In this document: positions 1 to 5,643 of the stretch, in pieces
Position numbering within the stretch: the first letter of the stretch is position 1
Layout: each line of letters starts with the position of its first letter
NCBI GenBank assembly: GCA_028717525.1
Contig: JAQUNT010000121.1
Span: 1-6,939 of the forward strand
Length of the DNA: 6,939 nt
Reading direction: 5' to 3'
From: Elusimicrobiota bacterium
GTDB lineage: Bacteria > Elusimicrobiota > Elusimicrobia > UBA1565 > UBA9628
Notes under the pieces: model-generated
What the model saw: only the letters and a program-made list of their open reading frames with translations
The model's database searches: none
Told to the model about the DNA's origin: nothing
Position numbers and translations under genes: made by a program

Positions 1-354
1 GGCCAACGCGTAGAGCGCCCAGGCCGCCATCAGGTCGAAGGGAAGGAAGGCCAGGCGCGTGAGCCATTCCACCCCCCCGGTCAGGCGCAAGACCAGGGCC
101 AGGGGGTACGGAAAGAGGGTCGGCAACGCGATGGCAGTCCCCATAGGCATGGAGAAGCCGTACCAGTTGTAGTTGAAGGACAGCGGATGGAAGGGGTCCT
201 TCAACACCTGCTGCGCTATGGCGAGATGGAGGGGTTCGTCTATGTGATAGGCCTTGCCGGCGTAGACCAGGCAGACCAGGACCACGAACCCGGCGACGAT
301 GCTCCACCCCCTGTAACGCCCCGGCCCCGGGCGTCCGCCGTCCAAGGAGCCCAT
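1..354 (-). CDS. Family 39-like (GT-C) membrane glycosyltransferase, N-terminal part, cut by window edge
   Basis: Only the first 118 residues are in the window; the frame is open to base 1. The start ATG (354-352) overlaps the TGA stop of the preceding gene by one base (TGATG), so translation is probably coupled. A short basic cytoplasmic N-terminus (residues 1-17) leads into a hydrophobic helix at about 18-32. A first outer loop follows with the acidic pair D39-E40 in HIDEPLH, then an aromatic stretch, FNYNWYG (60-66). More hydrophobic segments follow at about 72-90 and 98-118. An acidic pair just after the first membrane helix is the usual mark of the PMT/ArnT/GT39 type of GT-C enzyme, which moves a sugar from a polyprenyl-phosphate donor to a lipid, glycan or protein on the outer side of the membrane. 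The substrate cannot be told, and the C-terminal part needed for a firm family assignment is missing. Confidence 0.75.
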   Translation of the reverse strand, partial: MGSLDGGRPGPGRYRGWSIVAGFVVLVCLVYAGKAYHIDEPLHLAIAQQVLKDPFHPLSFNYNWYGFSMPMGTAIALPTLFPYPLALVLRLTGGVEWLTRLAFLPFDLMAAWALYALA

Positions 355-2111
355 CACTTGGCCTGCCTGGCCATGATGTTCCCCAGCCATCTCTGCATGC
401 CGTAGTCATCCAGGCCGCGCCCTTGGGTCTGACGCAGGTGCCTGGCCAACTCGCGCTTGAGCAGGGGGATGTCCTTCCTGCCCGTCCTGATGTACTGGAC
501 GTCGGGCAGGAGATGGGAGTACTCGGCTCCGGCGAGCCAGCGGGCATCGACGCTGCCGCGCCGGACCAGCACCAGATTCTCGTCGTCCCAGTAGACCAGC
601 GCCCAGGCCGCCTTGGGCATGTAGGTGAGATAATACGACTGGCCTCCCATGAAGCTCTTGCCGGCGTCGCCAGTCAGCCTCCGCAGGTTGAAGTAGTGCG
701 AGCTGCGCTGCATGCAGGCGACCTCCACTCCGTGCCGGTCCAGCATGCGCTGCCAGAGCTGGGGCCGGCGCAGGGCGGCGACGAATTCCAGAAGCAGGTC
801 GTGGAAGATGTACCGGCCGTCAAAGAACACGCGCTGGTCCGGGTACAACCTCCACCCTAGATAGCCCCCATGATGCCATACGTTGAACAGCTTCTTGCCT
901 TTGAGGCGATCGGTCTGAGCCAGGAACCGGCACATCAACCAGCCCGGCTCAGAACACCACTTGGTCCGGTTGACGAACGGCACCGCCGGCCAATAATGCC
1001 TCGCGATGTCGAAGCAGGCCGCGGCTCCCGCCAATGCGCCGAGAGCCGCCAGGGTCCGCAGCCACTTCCGCCCGGGCTGAAGTCCGCGGACCCAGGACAG
1101 CGACAGCGGGACCGCCACGAGGAAGAAGAAGGTCCGGTGCCGGATATGGGTGGAGGAGACCAGCAGGAAGTAGGACAGCGCCAGGAGGTGCGCGTAGGAG
1201 GTCCGGCGGGTCTGGATGAAATGCGCCAGGGCCGCGGACAACGAGAAGACCGCCAGCAGCCAGTAGGGCCAGGTCTCGGAGCGGGTCACATCCGCGGGTT
1301 TCCACTCCATGATGAGGTCCTGCAGCACGGGCAGCAGGCGGGCGTGATCGAAGAGGACTTCGTAGACTTTCCAGCCATACGGATTGCAGAGAGTCCCCAG
1401 GACTGCGGCAGCCAGCAGTCCCAGGTAGGCCGCGGCGCGCTCCCAGGGCTGCCAGCCGCGCCCATAGGCCCACGGCAGCGCGGTCTCGATGAGATCCCCG
1501 GCCGCATAGAAGCCGATGAGCAAGAGCCCGAAGGCGAAGCCCAGGTGGAGATTGGACCACAGGCAGAACCCGAGGGCGACCCAAGCCAGGTGCGCCGCCC
1601 GGGGCTTGAGTCTCCCCTGCCGGAAAGACTCCAACCCCCAAAAAGCGACCCCAAAGAATATCAGAGAGAAGAGGTCGGGCCGCAGGCTGACGTTCTGACC
1701 CAGCATGATGAAGAGCACTGCCAAGCTCCGGGCCCAGTCCCTGAGGCCGAAGAGGCTCAGCACGGAAAGGGAGACCGCCATCAGCGCGCAGAAGAGGACG
1801 AAGCGCAGAGCGATGAAGCCGGCGTACCCTGCGACGACGTAGACCGGATAGTAGAGCAGCTGGCTCAGCCACTCGAAATCGCACCAGGGCTGGCCGAACA
1901 TCGTATGGGACAGGAAGTCCGCGCGGGGGATCGCTTTGGTCTGCAGGATATGCTTCCCGGCGCTCAGGTGCCAGAACAGGTCGGGGTTCAGCTCCGGGAC
2001 GAAAAGGGTGCTCGCCGCCATGGCCACGGCCAGCCACAAGCAGGCCCTCTCCAAGCCGAACCAGGAGTCCCGCCCGGAAGCCCCGGGTGGCAGACCTGCG
2101 GTATCGCCCAT
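354..2111 (-). CDS. Polytopic membrane protein, GT-C-like, uncharacterised family (585 aa)
   Basis: The protein has about ten or more hydrophobic segments between residues 20 and 370, then a soluble C-terminal domain of about 215 residues. Visible motifs are NPDLFWHLSAG (42-52, an acidic residue and a histidine in the first outer loop), FEWLSQLLYY (79-88), LRPDLFSL (143-150), NLHLGFAFG (187-195), NPYGW (243-247), the basic HIRHRTFFF (322-330) and FFDGRY (429-434). I recognise this combination from a widespread family of unnamed bacterial membrane proteins. Its fold resembles GT-C glycosyltransferases, but as far as I know no activity has been established. The ATG at 2111 has no clear Shine-Dalgarno sequence. 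A TAGAAT box lies only 12 bases upstream (2128-2123), so a nearly leaderless transcript starting just after the pilin terminator is possible, as is read-through. The reading frame itself is secure; the function is inferred. Confidence 0.8.
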   Translation of the reverse strand: MGDTAGLPPGASGRDSWFGLERACLWLAVAMAASTLFVPELNPDLFWHLSAGKHILQTKAIPRADFLSHTMFGQPWCDFEWLSQLLYYPVYVVAGYAGFIALRFVLFCALMAVSLSVLSLFGLRDWARSLAVLFIMLGQNVSLRPDLFSLIFFGVAFWGLESFRQGRLKPRAAHLAWVALGFCLWSNLHLGFAFGLLLIGFYAAGDLIETALPWAYGRGWQPWERAAAYLGLLAAAVLGTLCNPYGWKVYEVLFDHARLLPVLQDLIMEWKPADVTRSETWPYWLLAVFSLSAALAHFIQTRRTSYAHLLALSYFLLVSSTHIRHRTFFFLVAVPLSLSWVRGLQPGRKWLRTLAALGALAGAAACFDIARHYWPAVPFVNRTKWCSEPGWLMCRFLAQTDRLKGKKLFNVWHHGGYLGWRLYPDQRVFFDGRYIFHDLLLEFVAALRRPQLWQRMLDRHGVEVACMQRSSHYFNLRRLTGDAGKSFMGGQSYYLTYMPKAAWALVYWDDENLVLVRRGSVDARWLAGAEYSHLLPDVQYIRTGRKDIPLLKRELARHLRQTQGRGLDDYGMQRWLGNIMARQAK

Positions 2112-2138
2112 AAGGGAAGCCCATTCTACAAAATGGAT

Positions 2139-2167
2139 TCGCCAGGGGAAATCGGCTCCCCTGGCGA
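2139..2167 (-). terminator. Probable intrinsic terminator after the downstream pilin gene
   Basis: A perfect 11-base-pair inverted repeat (2139-2149 with 2157-2167, arm TCGCCAGGGGA) encloses a 7-base loop. Read on the minus strand, the stem lies 25 bases after the pilin stop codon and is followed by ATCCATTTTG, a short and imperfect U-run. Stem strength and position fit Rho-independent termination of the pilin transcript; the weak U-run leaves room for partial read-through into the 585-residue membrane protein gene, whose ATG is 28 bases beyond the stem. Confidence 0.6.
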
Positions 2168-2175
2168 TCCTGTTG

Positions 2176-2212
2176 CCGACTTCTGCCGCCGGCTACTGCG
2201 GCAGCAAGTCGG
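2176..2212 (-). other. Strong hairpin with the pilin stop codon in its loop
   Basis: The last codons of the downstream pilin (Asp-Leu-Leu-Pro-Gln region) pair with sequence just after the stop. Arms 2206-2212 plus 2198-2204 match 2183-2189 plus 2176-2182, giving two 7-bp helices, CCGACTT/AAGTCGG and CTGCCGC/GCGGCAG, with a single bulged base at 2205. The 8-base loop (2190-2197) contains the TAG stop. Only 8 bases separate it from the terminator hairpin. It may stabilise the 3' end of an abundant pilin mRNA or assist termination. The upstream pilin copy has the same coding arm but lacks the second arm. Confidence 0.55.
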
Positions 2213-2621
2213 TTATGGCGGCGGCGACGTTGGACGAGTAGTTCCCGGTCAGGGAATTGAAGATTACCGTGTACCCCCCGTACGCGGGCGGGGATCCTGT
2301 CGCGGTGCGGGTGAAGGTGACCTGCCAACCCCCGGTCAGGGAGGTGCCGACGATGGTCGCGGTGTTGCTAAAGTATTTGAAGGCGGGGACAGTGACATCC
2401 AAGGTGTTGGCGTCGGTAGTGTAAGCGCTGGCCCTCAAGGCGTATCTCTCCTCGGCGCCCCGGATGTCGCCGATGTAGGCGGTCACTTCGGCCACCCGGC
2501 CCTTCTCCACGACCTTGAAGTACTGCGGGACAGCCACGGCAGCGAGGATGCCGATGATCAGCACAACCACCAGCAATTCGATTAGCGTGAACCCCCGGGA
2601 CTGCATCTTCCTGCTCTTCAT
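2193..2621 (-). CDS. Type IV pilin-like major subunit, downstream copy (142 aa)
   Basis: This is a class III-signal prepilin. The short basic leader MKSRKMQSRG ends in Gly10, the expected prepilin peptidase (PilD) cleavage and N-methylation site. The mature protein begins FTLIELLVVV with the conserved Glu5, followed by the hydrophobic alpha1 helix (to about residue 32) and PQYFKVVEKGRVAEV. The C-terminal half (about 65-142) is rich in Thr, Ser and Gly, as expected for the exposed beta-sheet head. There is no cysteine, so no disulfide-bonded D-region. An AAGGGAGG ribosome binding site (2633-2626) lies 4 bases before the ATG. The role is as a subunit of a surface filament used for adhesion, twitching or DNA uptake, assembled by machinery encoded elsewhere. 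A GspG-like type II secretion pseudopilin is the alternative, but tandem copies and the alpha1 sequence favour a pilus subunit. Confidence 0.9.
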   Translation of the reverse strand: MKSRKMQSRGFTLIELLVVVLIIGILAAVAVPQYFKVVEKGRVAEVTAYIGDIRGAEERYALRASAYTTDANTLDVTVPAFKYFSNTATIVGTSLTGGWQVTFTRTATGSPPAYGGYTVIFNSLTGNYSSNVAAAITDLLPQ

Positions 2622-2716
2622 ATCGCCTCCCTTCCGACTACCGGTCCTAGCTCATCACAGCCCTCACGATCCGGCCGCACTGAGCGAAACGTCGTACAAT
2701 ATCCCCAGATTGACCG
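2622..2716 (-). other. Intergenic spacer between the two pilin genes
   Basis: This 95-base gap holds the AAGGGAGG ribosome binding site of the downstream pilin (2633-2626). I see no convincing -35/-10 pair and no terminator-like hairpin with a U-run. The two pilins could therefore be on one transcript, or the second may have a weak promoter that I cannot recognise by eye. Confidence 0.5.
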
Positions 2717-3148
2717 TCATTGCGGCAGCAAGTCGGTCACGGCGGAGGCGACGTTGGATGACCAGTTCCCGGTCAGGGAATTGAAGATCACCGTGTACCC
2801 CCCGTACGCGGGCGGGGACCCCGCCGCGGTGCGGGTGAAGGTGATCTGCCAACCCCCGGTCAGAGACGTGCCGGCCAAGCTCGGCGCGTTGCTGAAGTAC
2901 TTGAAGGCGGGGACGGAGATATCCAGCGCGTTGACGGCCGAGGCATAGGCGCTGGCCCTCAAGGCGTACCTCTCCTGCGCGCCGCGGATGTCGCCGATGT
3001 AGGCGGTCACCTCCGCCACCCGGCCCTTCTCCACGACCTTGAAGTACTGCGGAACAGCCACCGCAGCGAGGATGCCGATGATCAGCACGACCACCAGCAA
3101 CTCGATGAGAGTGAAGCCCCGGCTACGCTTTCTGATCCTGGCTTTCAT
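2717..3148 (-). CDS. Type IV pilin-like major subunit, upstream copy (143 aa)
   Basis: The leader MKARIRKRSRG is strongly basic and ends in Gly11, followed by mature FTLIELLVVV with Glu5 and the same alpha1 helix as the neighbouring copy. I chose the ATG at 3148, not the in-frame ATG at 3232, because an AAGGGAGG ribosome binding site (3163-3156) lies 7 bases before it and because the resulting 11-residue leader is normal for a prepilin; the longer reading would add 28 residues ahead of the leader. The mature chain is the same length as the downstream copy (132 residues) with about 18 substitutions by hand alignment, mostly in residues 69-94. There is no cysteine. Role and alternatives are as for its twin: a filament subunit processed by PilD and assembled by a pilus machine outside the window. 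Confidence 0.9.
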   Translation of the reverse strand: MKARIRKRSRGFTLIELLVVVLIIGILAAVAVPQYFKVVEKGRVAEVTAYIGDIRGAQERYALRASAYASAVNALDISVPAFKYFSNAPSLAGTSLTGGWQITFTRTAAGSPPAYGGYTVIFNSLTGNWSSNVASAVTDLLPQ

Positions 3149-3155
3149 GACCGCG

Positions 3156-3163
3156 CCTCCCTT
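3156..3163 (-). promoter_or_regulatory. Ribosome binding site fixing the start of the upstream pilin
   Basis: AAGGGAGG on the minus strand, 7 bases before the ATG at 3148. The same octamer precedes the downstream pilin, and no comparable site precedes the in-frame ATG at 3232, so it decides the start codon. Confidence 0.8.
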
Positions 3164-3185
3164 GTCATCACGAGGTGACACGGAT

Positions 3186-3226
3186 ATTATGCCAGGAGAG
3201 CCCTGTATTATGAGTGAGCTCCCTGT
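3186..3226 (-). promoter_or_regulatory. Repeated ACAGGG/CATAAT element upstream of the pilin pair
   Basis: In the 114-base gap ahead of the upstream pilin the minus strand carries two imperfect copies of ACAGGG-N8/9-CATAAT. ACAGGG lies at 3226-3221 and 3206-3201, CATAAT at 3212-3207 and 3191-3186. The CATAAT at 3191-3186 could be a -10 box giving a leader of roughly 30 bases before the ATG. No well-spaced TTGACA-like -35 is visible, so an activator or another sigma factor would be needed. The repeat spacing of 20-21 bases is two helical turns, which would suit a regulator bound twice on one face. Confidence 0.4.
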
Positions 3227-3242
3227 GTGCATTTTGTGAATC

Positions 3243-3269
3243 GCCGCGCAGGGCGGCCCTGCTCACGGC
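3243..3269 (-). terminator. Hairpin spanning the end of the TPR membrane protein gene
   Basis: On the minus strand a 6-bp GC-rich stem (GCAGGG/CCCTGC, 3262-3257 with 3253-3248) closes a 3-base loop. It is extended by a further 4 base pairs and one G-U pair (3269-3265 with 3247-3243) beyond a 2-base bulge. It overlaps the TGA stop at 3265-3263. No U-run follows (GATTCACAAAATG), so if it ends transcription it is not a textbook intrinsic terminator; it may be only a 3'-end structure. Confidence 0.35.
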
Positions 3270-5071
3270 TGGCTCAGCCTCGAGTCGAGGCGGGCCTGCT
3301 CCAGAACGGCGCGGGCCCGGGGATCATCCGGCGCGAGCCTGGCGGCCGCTTCGAGGAACGGAAGAGCCTGGGCGAAACGGCCCTGCCGGGCCAGCAGCGA
3401 CCCGAGATTCCCCCGCGCCTGGGCTGAGTGCGGGTCAAGCGCCACGGCCCTGCGGAACCGCTCCAGAGCCTGGTTCGTTTCCCCCTGCCCAGCCAGGACC
3501 ACCCCCAGGAGATCGTGCGCCGCGCTCCAATCCGGCCGCTTCCGGACGAGGCGCTCGAGCCGCAGTCGGGACTCCGGAAGGAAGCCGGCTCCGGCCAGGG
3601 CCTTGGCGAGGCACAGGGTGGCCATTCCGTCGTCCGCTCCGGACCGGAGCAGGGCCTGGCGCGCATAGGCGACGGCGGAACGGGGGTCGCCGGAGCGGAT
3701 CAGGCCGTCGGCCATATTGAGATTGGCGTTGAAGGAATCGGGATACTGGGCCAGGACGGCGGCCCAGAGGCTGACGTCGTCTTGGCAGACGCGGATATGG
3801 GCCTGGACGAGCCCGGCGTTGACCGCCGCACCCAGGATCAGCGCGGCGACCGCGTAAGACCAGCGGGACCAGCGGCGGCGCCCCTCCCAGGCGCGCCCGG
3901 CTTGGACCACGGCGGCCCCGGCCAGGAGCGCCCAGCCCAGGCAGGCCAGGTAGGAATAGCGCATCGCGACGAGCTGGGGCCCGTTCTGGAGCGGGCCCAG
4001 CACGGGCAGGAGCATCGCCAGGTAGTAGGCCCACAAGGCCGCGGCGGCTTTGCCGACGACCCCGCAGCGCCCCAGGGCCCAGGCCCCGGCCGCCAAGACG
4101 AGCAGGCTCCGCCAGACCATGGGATCCATGAGGCTCATGCGCTCCGGCAGCGGGTACAGGGGGCACAACCGCAACGGGGCCAAGGTCTTCTCCAGATAGA
4201 ACCCCAGCCCGTAGAGGCTTTGCGCCAGACGGCTGGGCAGCCCGTACTGGTCCATCGCGACGAAGTTCTGAGTGATCACCTGCGCGCGTATGGCCATGAA
4301 CGCGGCCGCCGACGCGATGAGGAGATAGGGGATCTTCTCGGCCAGCACGCCAGCCGCCGCCGCGGGGCGCGCCGGCATCCGCAGCCGCTGCAGGGGATAA
4401 TAGTCCAATATGAGGAGAACGATCGGCAAGGGGACGACGCTGGGCTTGGACAAAGCGGCCAACGCGAAGCACGCGATGGAAGCGGACATGAGCCCCCAGC
4501 GGCGCCCGGGCTCCCGGGCCTGGGCACGCAAGTAGAGCTGGAGCGTCGCCAGGAAGAACGCCCCGGCCAGGAGGTCGCGGCGCTCGCTGACCCAGGACAC
4601 GCTCTCGACCCGCAAGGGATGGATGGAGAAGACCAGCGCGGCCAGGGCGGCGCCGGCTCCCAGGGCGGCGCCGTCTTCCTGCGGGAATAGACGGCGGAGA
4701 AGCAGCCTGGCCAACCCGAAGAAGAGGACCGCGTTGGTGGCGTGCAGCAGCAGGTTCGTCAGATGATAGCCGAACGGGTCGAGTCCCCACGCCGAATAGT
4801 CGACCGCGTAGGACAGCCACGCCAGCGGCGCGAAAGTGGACATCCTCGCCGTGGTCGCCATCCAGCGCAGATGCTGGAAGTCCAGGCCCCGGAACCCCAT
4901 CGTGCCGGGCACGAACGGCCAATCATCCCAAACGAACCCGTTGCGCAGGATGCCGGCGAAGCAGAGGCCCGTCAGGACGAATAAAGCCAGGCCCGGCCAG
5001 ATGCCGGGATGAGCCTTGTCGCGCAACACCGTGGCAGCGGCCCCGCCTAGCGCCGGAAGCAGGCCCGGCAC
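3263..5071 (-). CDS. TMTC-like GT-C membrane protein with C-terminal TPR repeats (602 aa)
   Basis: The first about 425 residues form a polytopic membrane domain; residues about 447-582 are four TPR units (starting near 447, 481, 515 and 549). Family marks are FVWDDWPF (46-53, acidic pair after the first helix), SYAVDYSAWGLDPFGYHLTNLLLH (87-110), HPLRVESVSWVSERRDLLAG (151-170), SKPSVVPLPIVLLILDYYPL (208-227) and RYSYLACLG (371-379). This resembles bacterial relatives of TMTC proteins, GT-C transferases that in animals O-mannosylate proteins; the bacterial substrate is unknown. Residue 370 is Met where I recall an Asp (DRY). The GTG at 5071 overlaps the end of tdk by 25 bases and has only GAGG at close spacing; a GTG at 5029 (residue 15) is an alternative start just outside tdk. 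It is the last gene of the operon. Confidence 0.85.
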   Translation of the reverse strand: MPGLLPALGGAAATVLRDKAHPGIWPGLALFVLTGLCFAGILRNGFVWDDWPFVPGTMGFRGLDFQHLRWMATTARMSTFAPLAWLSYAVDYSAWGLDPFGYHLTNLLLHATNAVLFFGLARLLLRRLFPQEDGAALGAGAALAALVFSIHPLRVESVSWVSERRDLLAGAFFLATLQLYLRAQAREPGRRWGLMSASIACFALAALSKPSVVPLPIVLLILDYYPLQRLRMPARPAAAAGVLAEKIPYLLIASAAAFMAIRAQVITQNFVAMDQYGLPSRLAQSLYGLGFYLEKTLAPLRLCPLYPLPERMSLMDPMVWRSLLVLAAGAWALGRCGVVGKAAAALWAYYLAMLLPVLGPLQNGPQLVAMRYSYLACLGWALLAGAAVVQAGRAWEGRRRWSRWSYAVAALILGAAVNAGLVQAHIRVCQDDVSLWAAVLAQYPDSFNANLNMADGLIRSGDPRSAVAYARQALLRSGADDGMATLCLAKALAGAGFLPESRLRLERLVRKRPDWSAAHDLLGVVLAGQGETNQALERFRRAVALDPHSAQARGNLGSLLARQGRFAQALPFLEAAARLAPDDPRARAVLEQARLDSRLSQP

Positions 5072-5643
5072 CGGGCCTCATACTTGTCCCCGGTGCCCAC
5101 CTCGATGAGCTTCTTGTTGTTGGAGAGGCGCTGGGACCGGTTGGCCGGGCTGCCGCAGACCGAGCAGATAGCGAGGTTCTTGGTGACGAACTCGGCCACG
5201 CCCATGAGCTGGCTGGTGACGGGGAAAGGCACGCCGCGATAGTCCTGGTCCAGGCCCGCCACGATGACGCGCCGGCCCTGGTCGGCCAAGGTCTCGCAGA
5301 CCCCGATGACGGCCTCATCGAAGAACTGCACCTCGTCGATGCCCACGACCTGGGTGTCCGTATCGACCAGGTCGAGGATATCCTTCGCCTTGGCCACGGC
5401 CCGGGCGGGGGTCCGGGAGGAATCGTGGGACACGATCTGATTCTTGGCGTAGCGGGTGTCCAGGGCGTGGTTGAACACCTGGACCTTCTGGCGCGCGATG
5501 GTCGCCAGCCGCAGGCGCCGGATGAGCTCCTGGGTCTTGCCCGAGAACATGGAGCCGACCACGGCCTCGATCCAGCCCCCCGCCTGTCCCCAATGCAAGG
5601 GAGCCGCCGGCCGATGGTTGGCTTTGACTCGTGCCCGTTTCAT
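5047..5643 (-). CDS. tdk: Thymidine kinase, type II (198 aa)
   Basis: Phosphorylates thymidine to dTMP with ATP in the cytoplasm (salvage route to dTTP). The P-loop is GSMFSGKT (30-37), followed by LDTRY (61-65), the Walker B-like DEVQFFDE (103-110; the Glu104 position is the catalytic base in this family), and LDQDYRGVPF (131-140). Zinc-site cysteines are C160, C163, C192 and C195, with the lasso region and DKYEARCRAC at the end. All key residues are present and length is normal apart from about 20 extra basic N-terminal residues. I chose the ATG at 5643: it overlaps the rfbB stop as ATGA and has AGGGAGG 8 bases upstream. A longer in-frame reading to 5730 would run well into rfbB. Its place between a dTDP-sugar gene and a glycosyltransferase-like gene is unusual and may link dTTP supply to sugar activation. 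Confidence 0.96.
   Translation of the reverse strand: MKRARVKANHRPAAPLHWGQAGGWIEAVVGSMFSGKTQELIRRLRLATIARQKVQVFNHALDTRYAKNQIVSHDSSRTPARAVAKAKDILDLVDTDTQVVGIDEVQFFDEAVIGVCETLADQGRRVIVAGLDQDYRGVPFPVTSQLMGVAEFVTKNLAICSVCGSPANRSQRLSNNKKLIEVGTGDKYEARCRACFRR

Larger units (their letters stand above)
2193..3148 (-). repeat. Tandem gene duplication (two pilin copies, 524-bp period)
   Basis: The mature-pilin segments 2196-2591 and 2720-3115 align without gaps at a fixed offset of 524 bases. Identity is high at DNA level as well as protein level: the alpha1 region and the segment around PAYGGYTVIFNSLTG differ at only scattered positions. The leaders differ by one codon. This is a recent or conversion-homogenised duplication, not two independently recruited pilins. 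Confidence 0.85.

Noticed and set aside
870..2585. Long open plus-strand reading frame (571 codons) opposite the 585-residue gene and a pilin
   Set aside because: It is antisense to two genes with clear family motifs. Its product is rich in Gln, Gly, Pro, Arg and Glu with no recognisable domain, as expected for an antisense frame in GC-rich DNA where stops are rare.
949..2852. Two minus-strand frames (949-2328 and 2664-2852) whose N-termini resemble each other (HLHPHR...ARVRGVHG)
   Set aside because: The resemblance only reflects the duplicated pilin DNA read in another frame; they are not a conserved protein family.
2193..3148. Type II secretion pseudopilins (GspG) instead of pilus subunits
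   Set aside because: Cannot be fully excluded, but two tandem near-identical copies, the PQYFKVVEKGRVAEV alpha1 helix and the absence of gsp genes favour type IV pilin-like subunits.
3175..3195. Sigma-54 promoter ahead of the pilin genes (TGGCATAATATCCGTG)
   Set aside because: The GG element is present, but the -12 position reads GT instead of GC and the TTGC core is missing; too weak to call.
2717..3232. Start of the upstream pilin at the ATG at 3232 (171 residues)
   Set aside because: It would put 28 residues before the normal basic prepilin leader and has no ribosome binding site; the ATG at 3148 has AAGGGAGG at 7 bases and a standard leader length.
3428..4922. Long shadow frames on both strands inside the TPR membrane gene (plus 3428-4690, minus 3435-4922)
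   Set aside because: Both overlap a gene with transmembrane and TPR motifs in its own frame; the products are low-complexity Pro/Arg/Gly/Ala-rich sequences without motifs.
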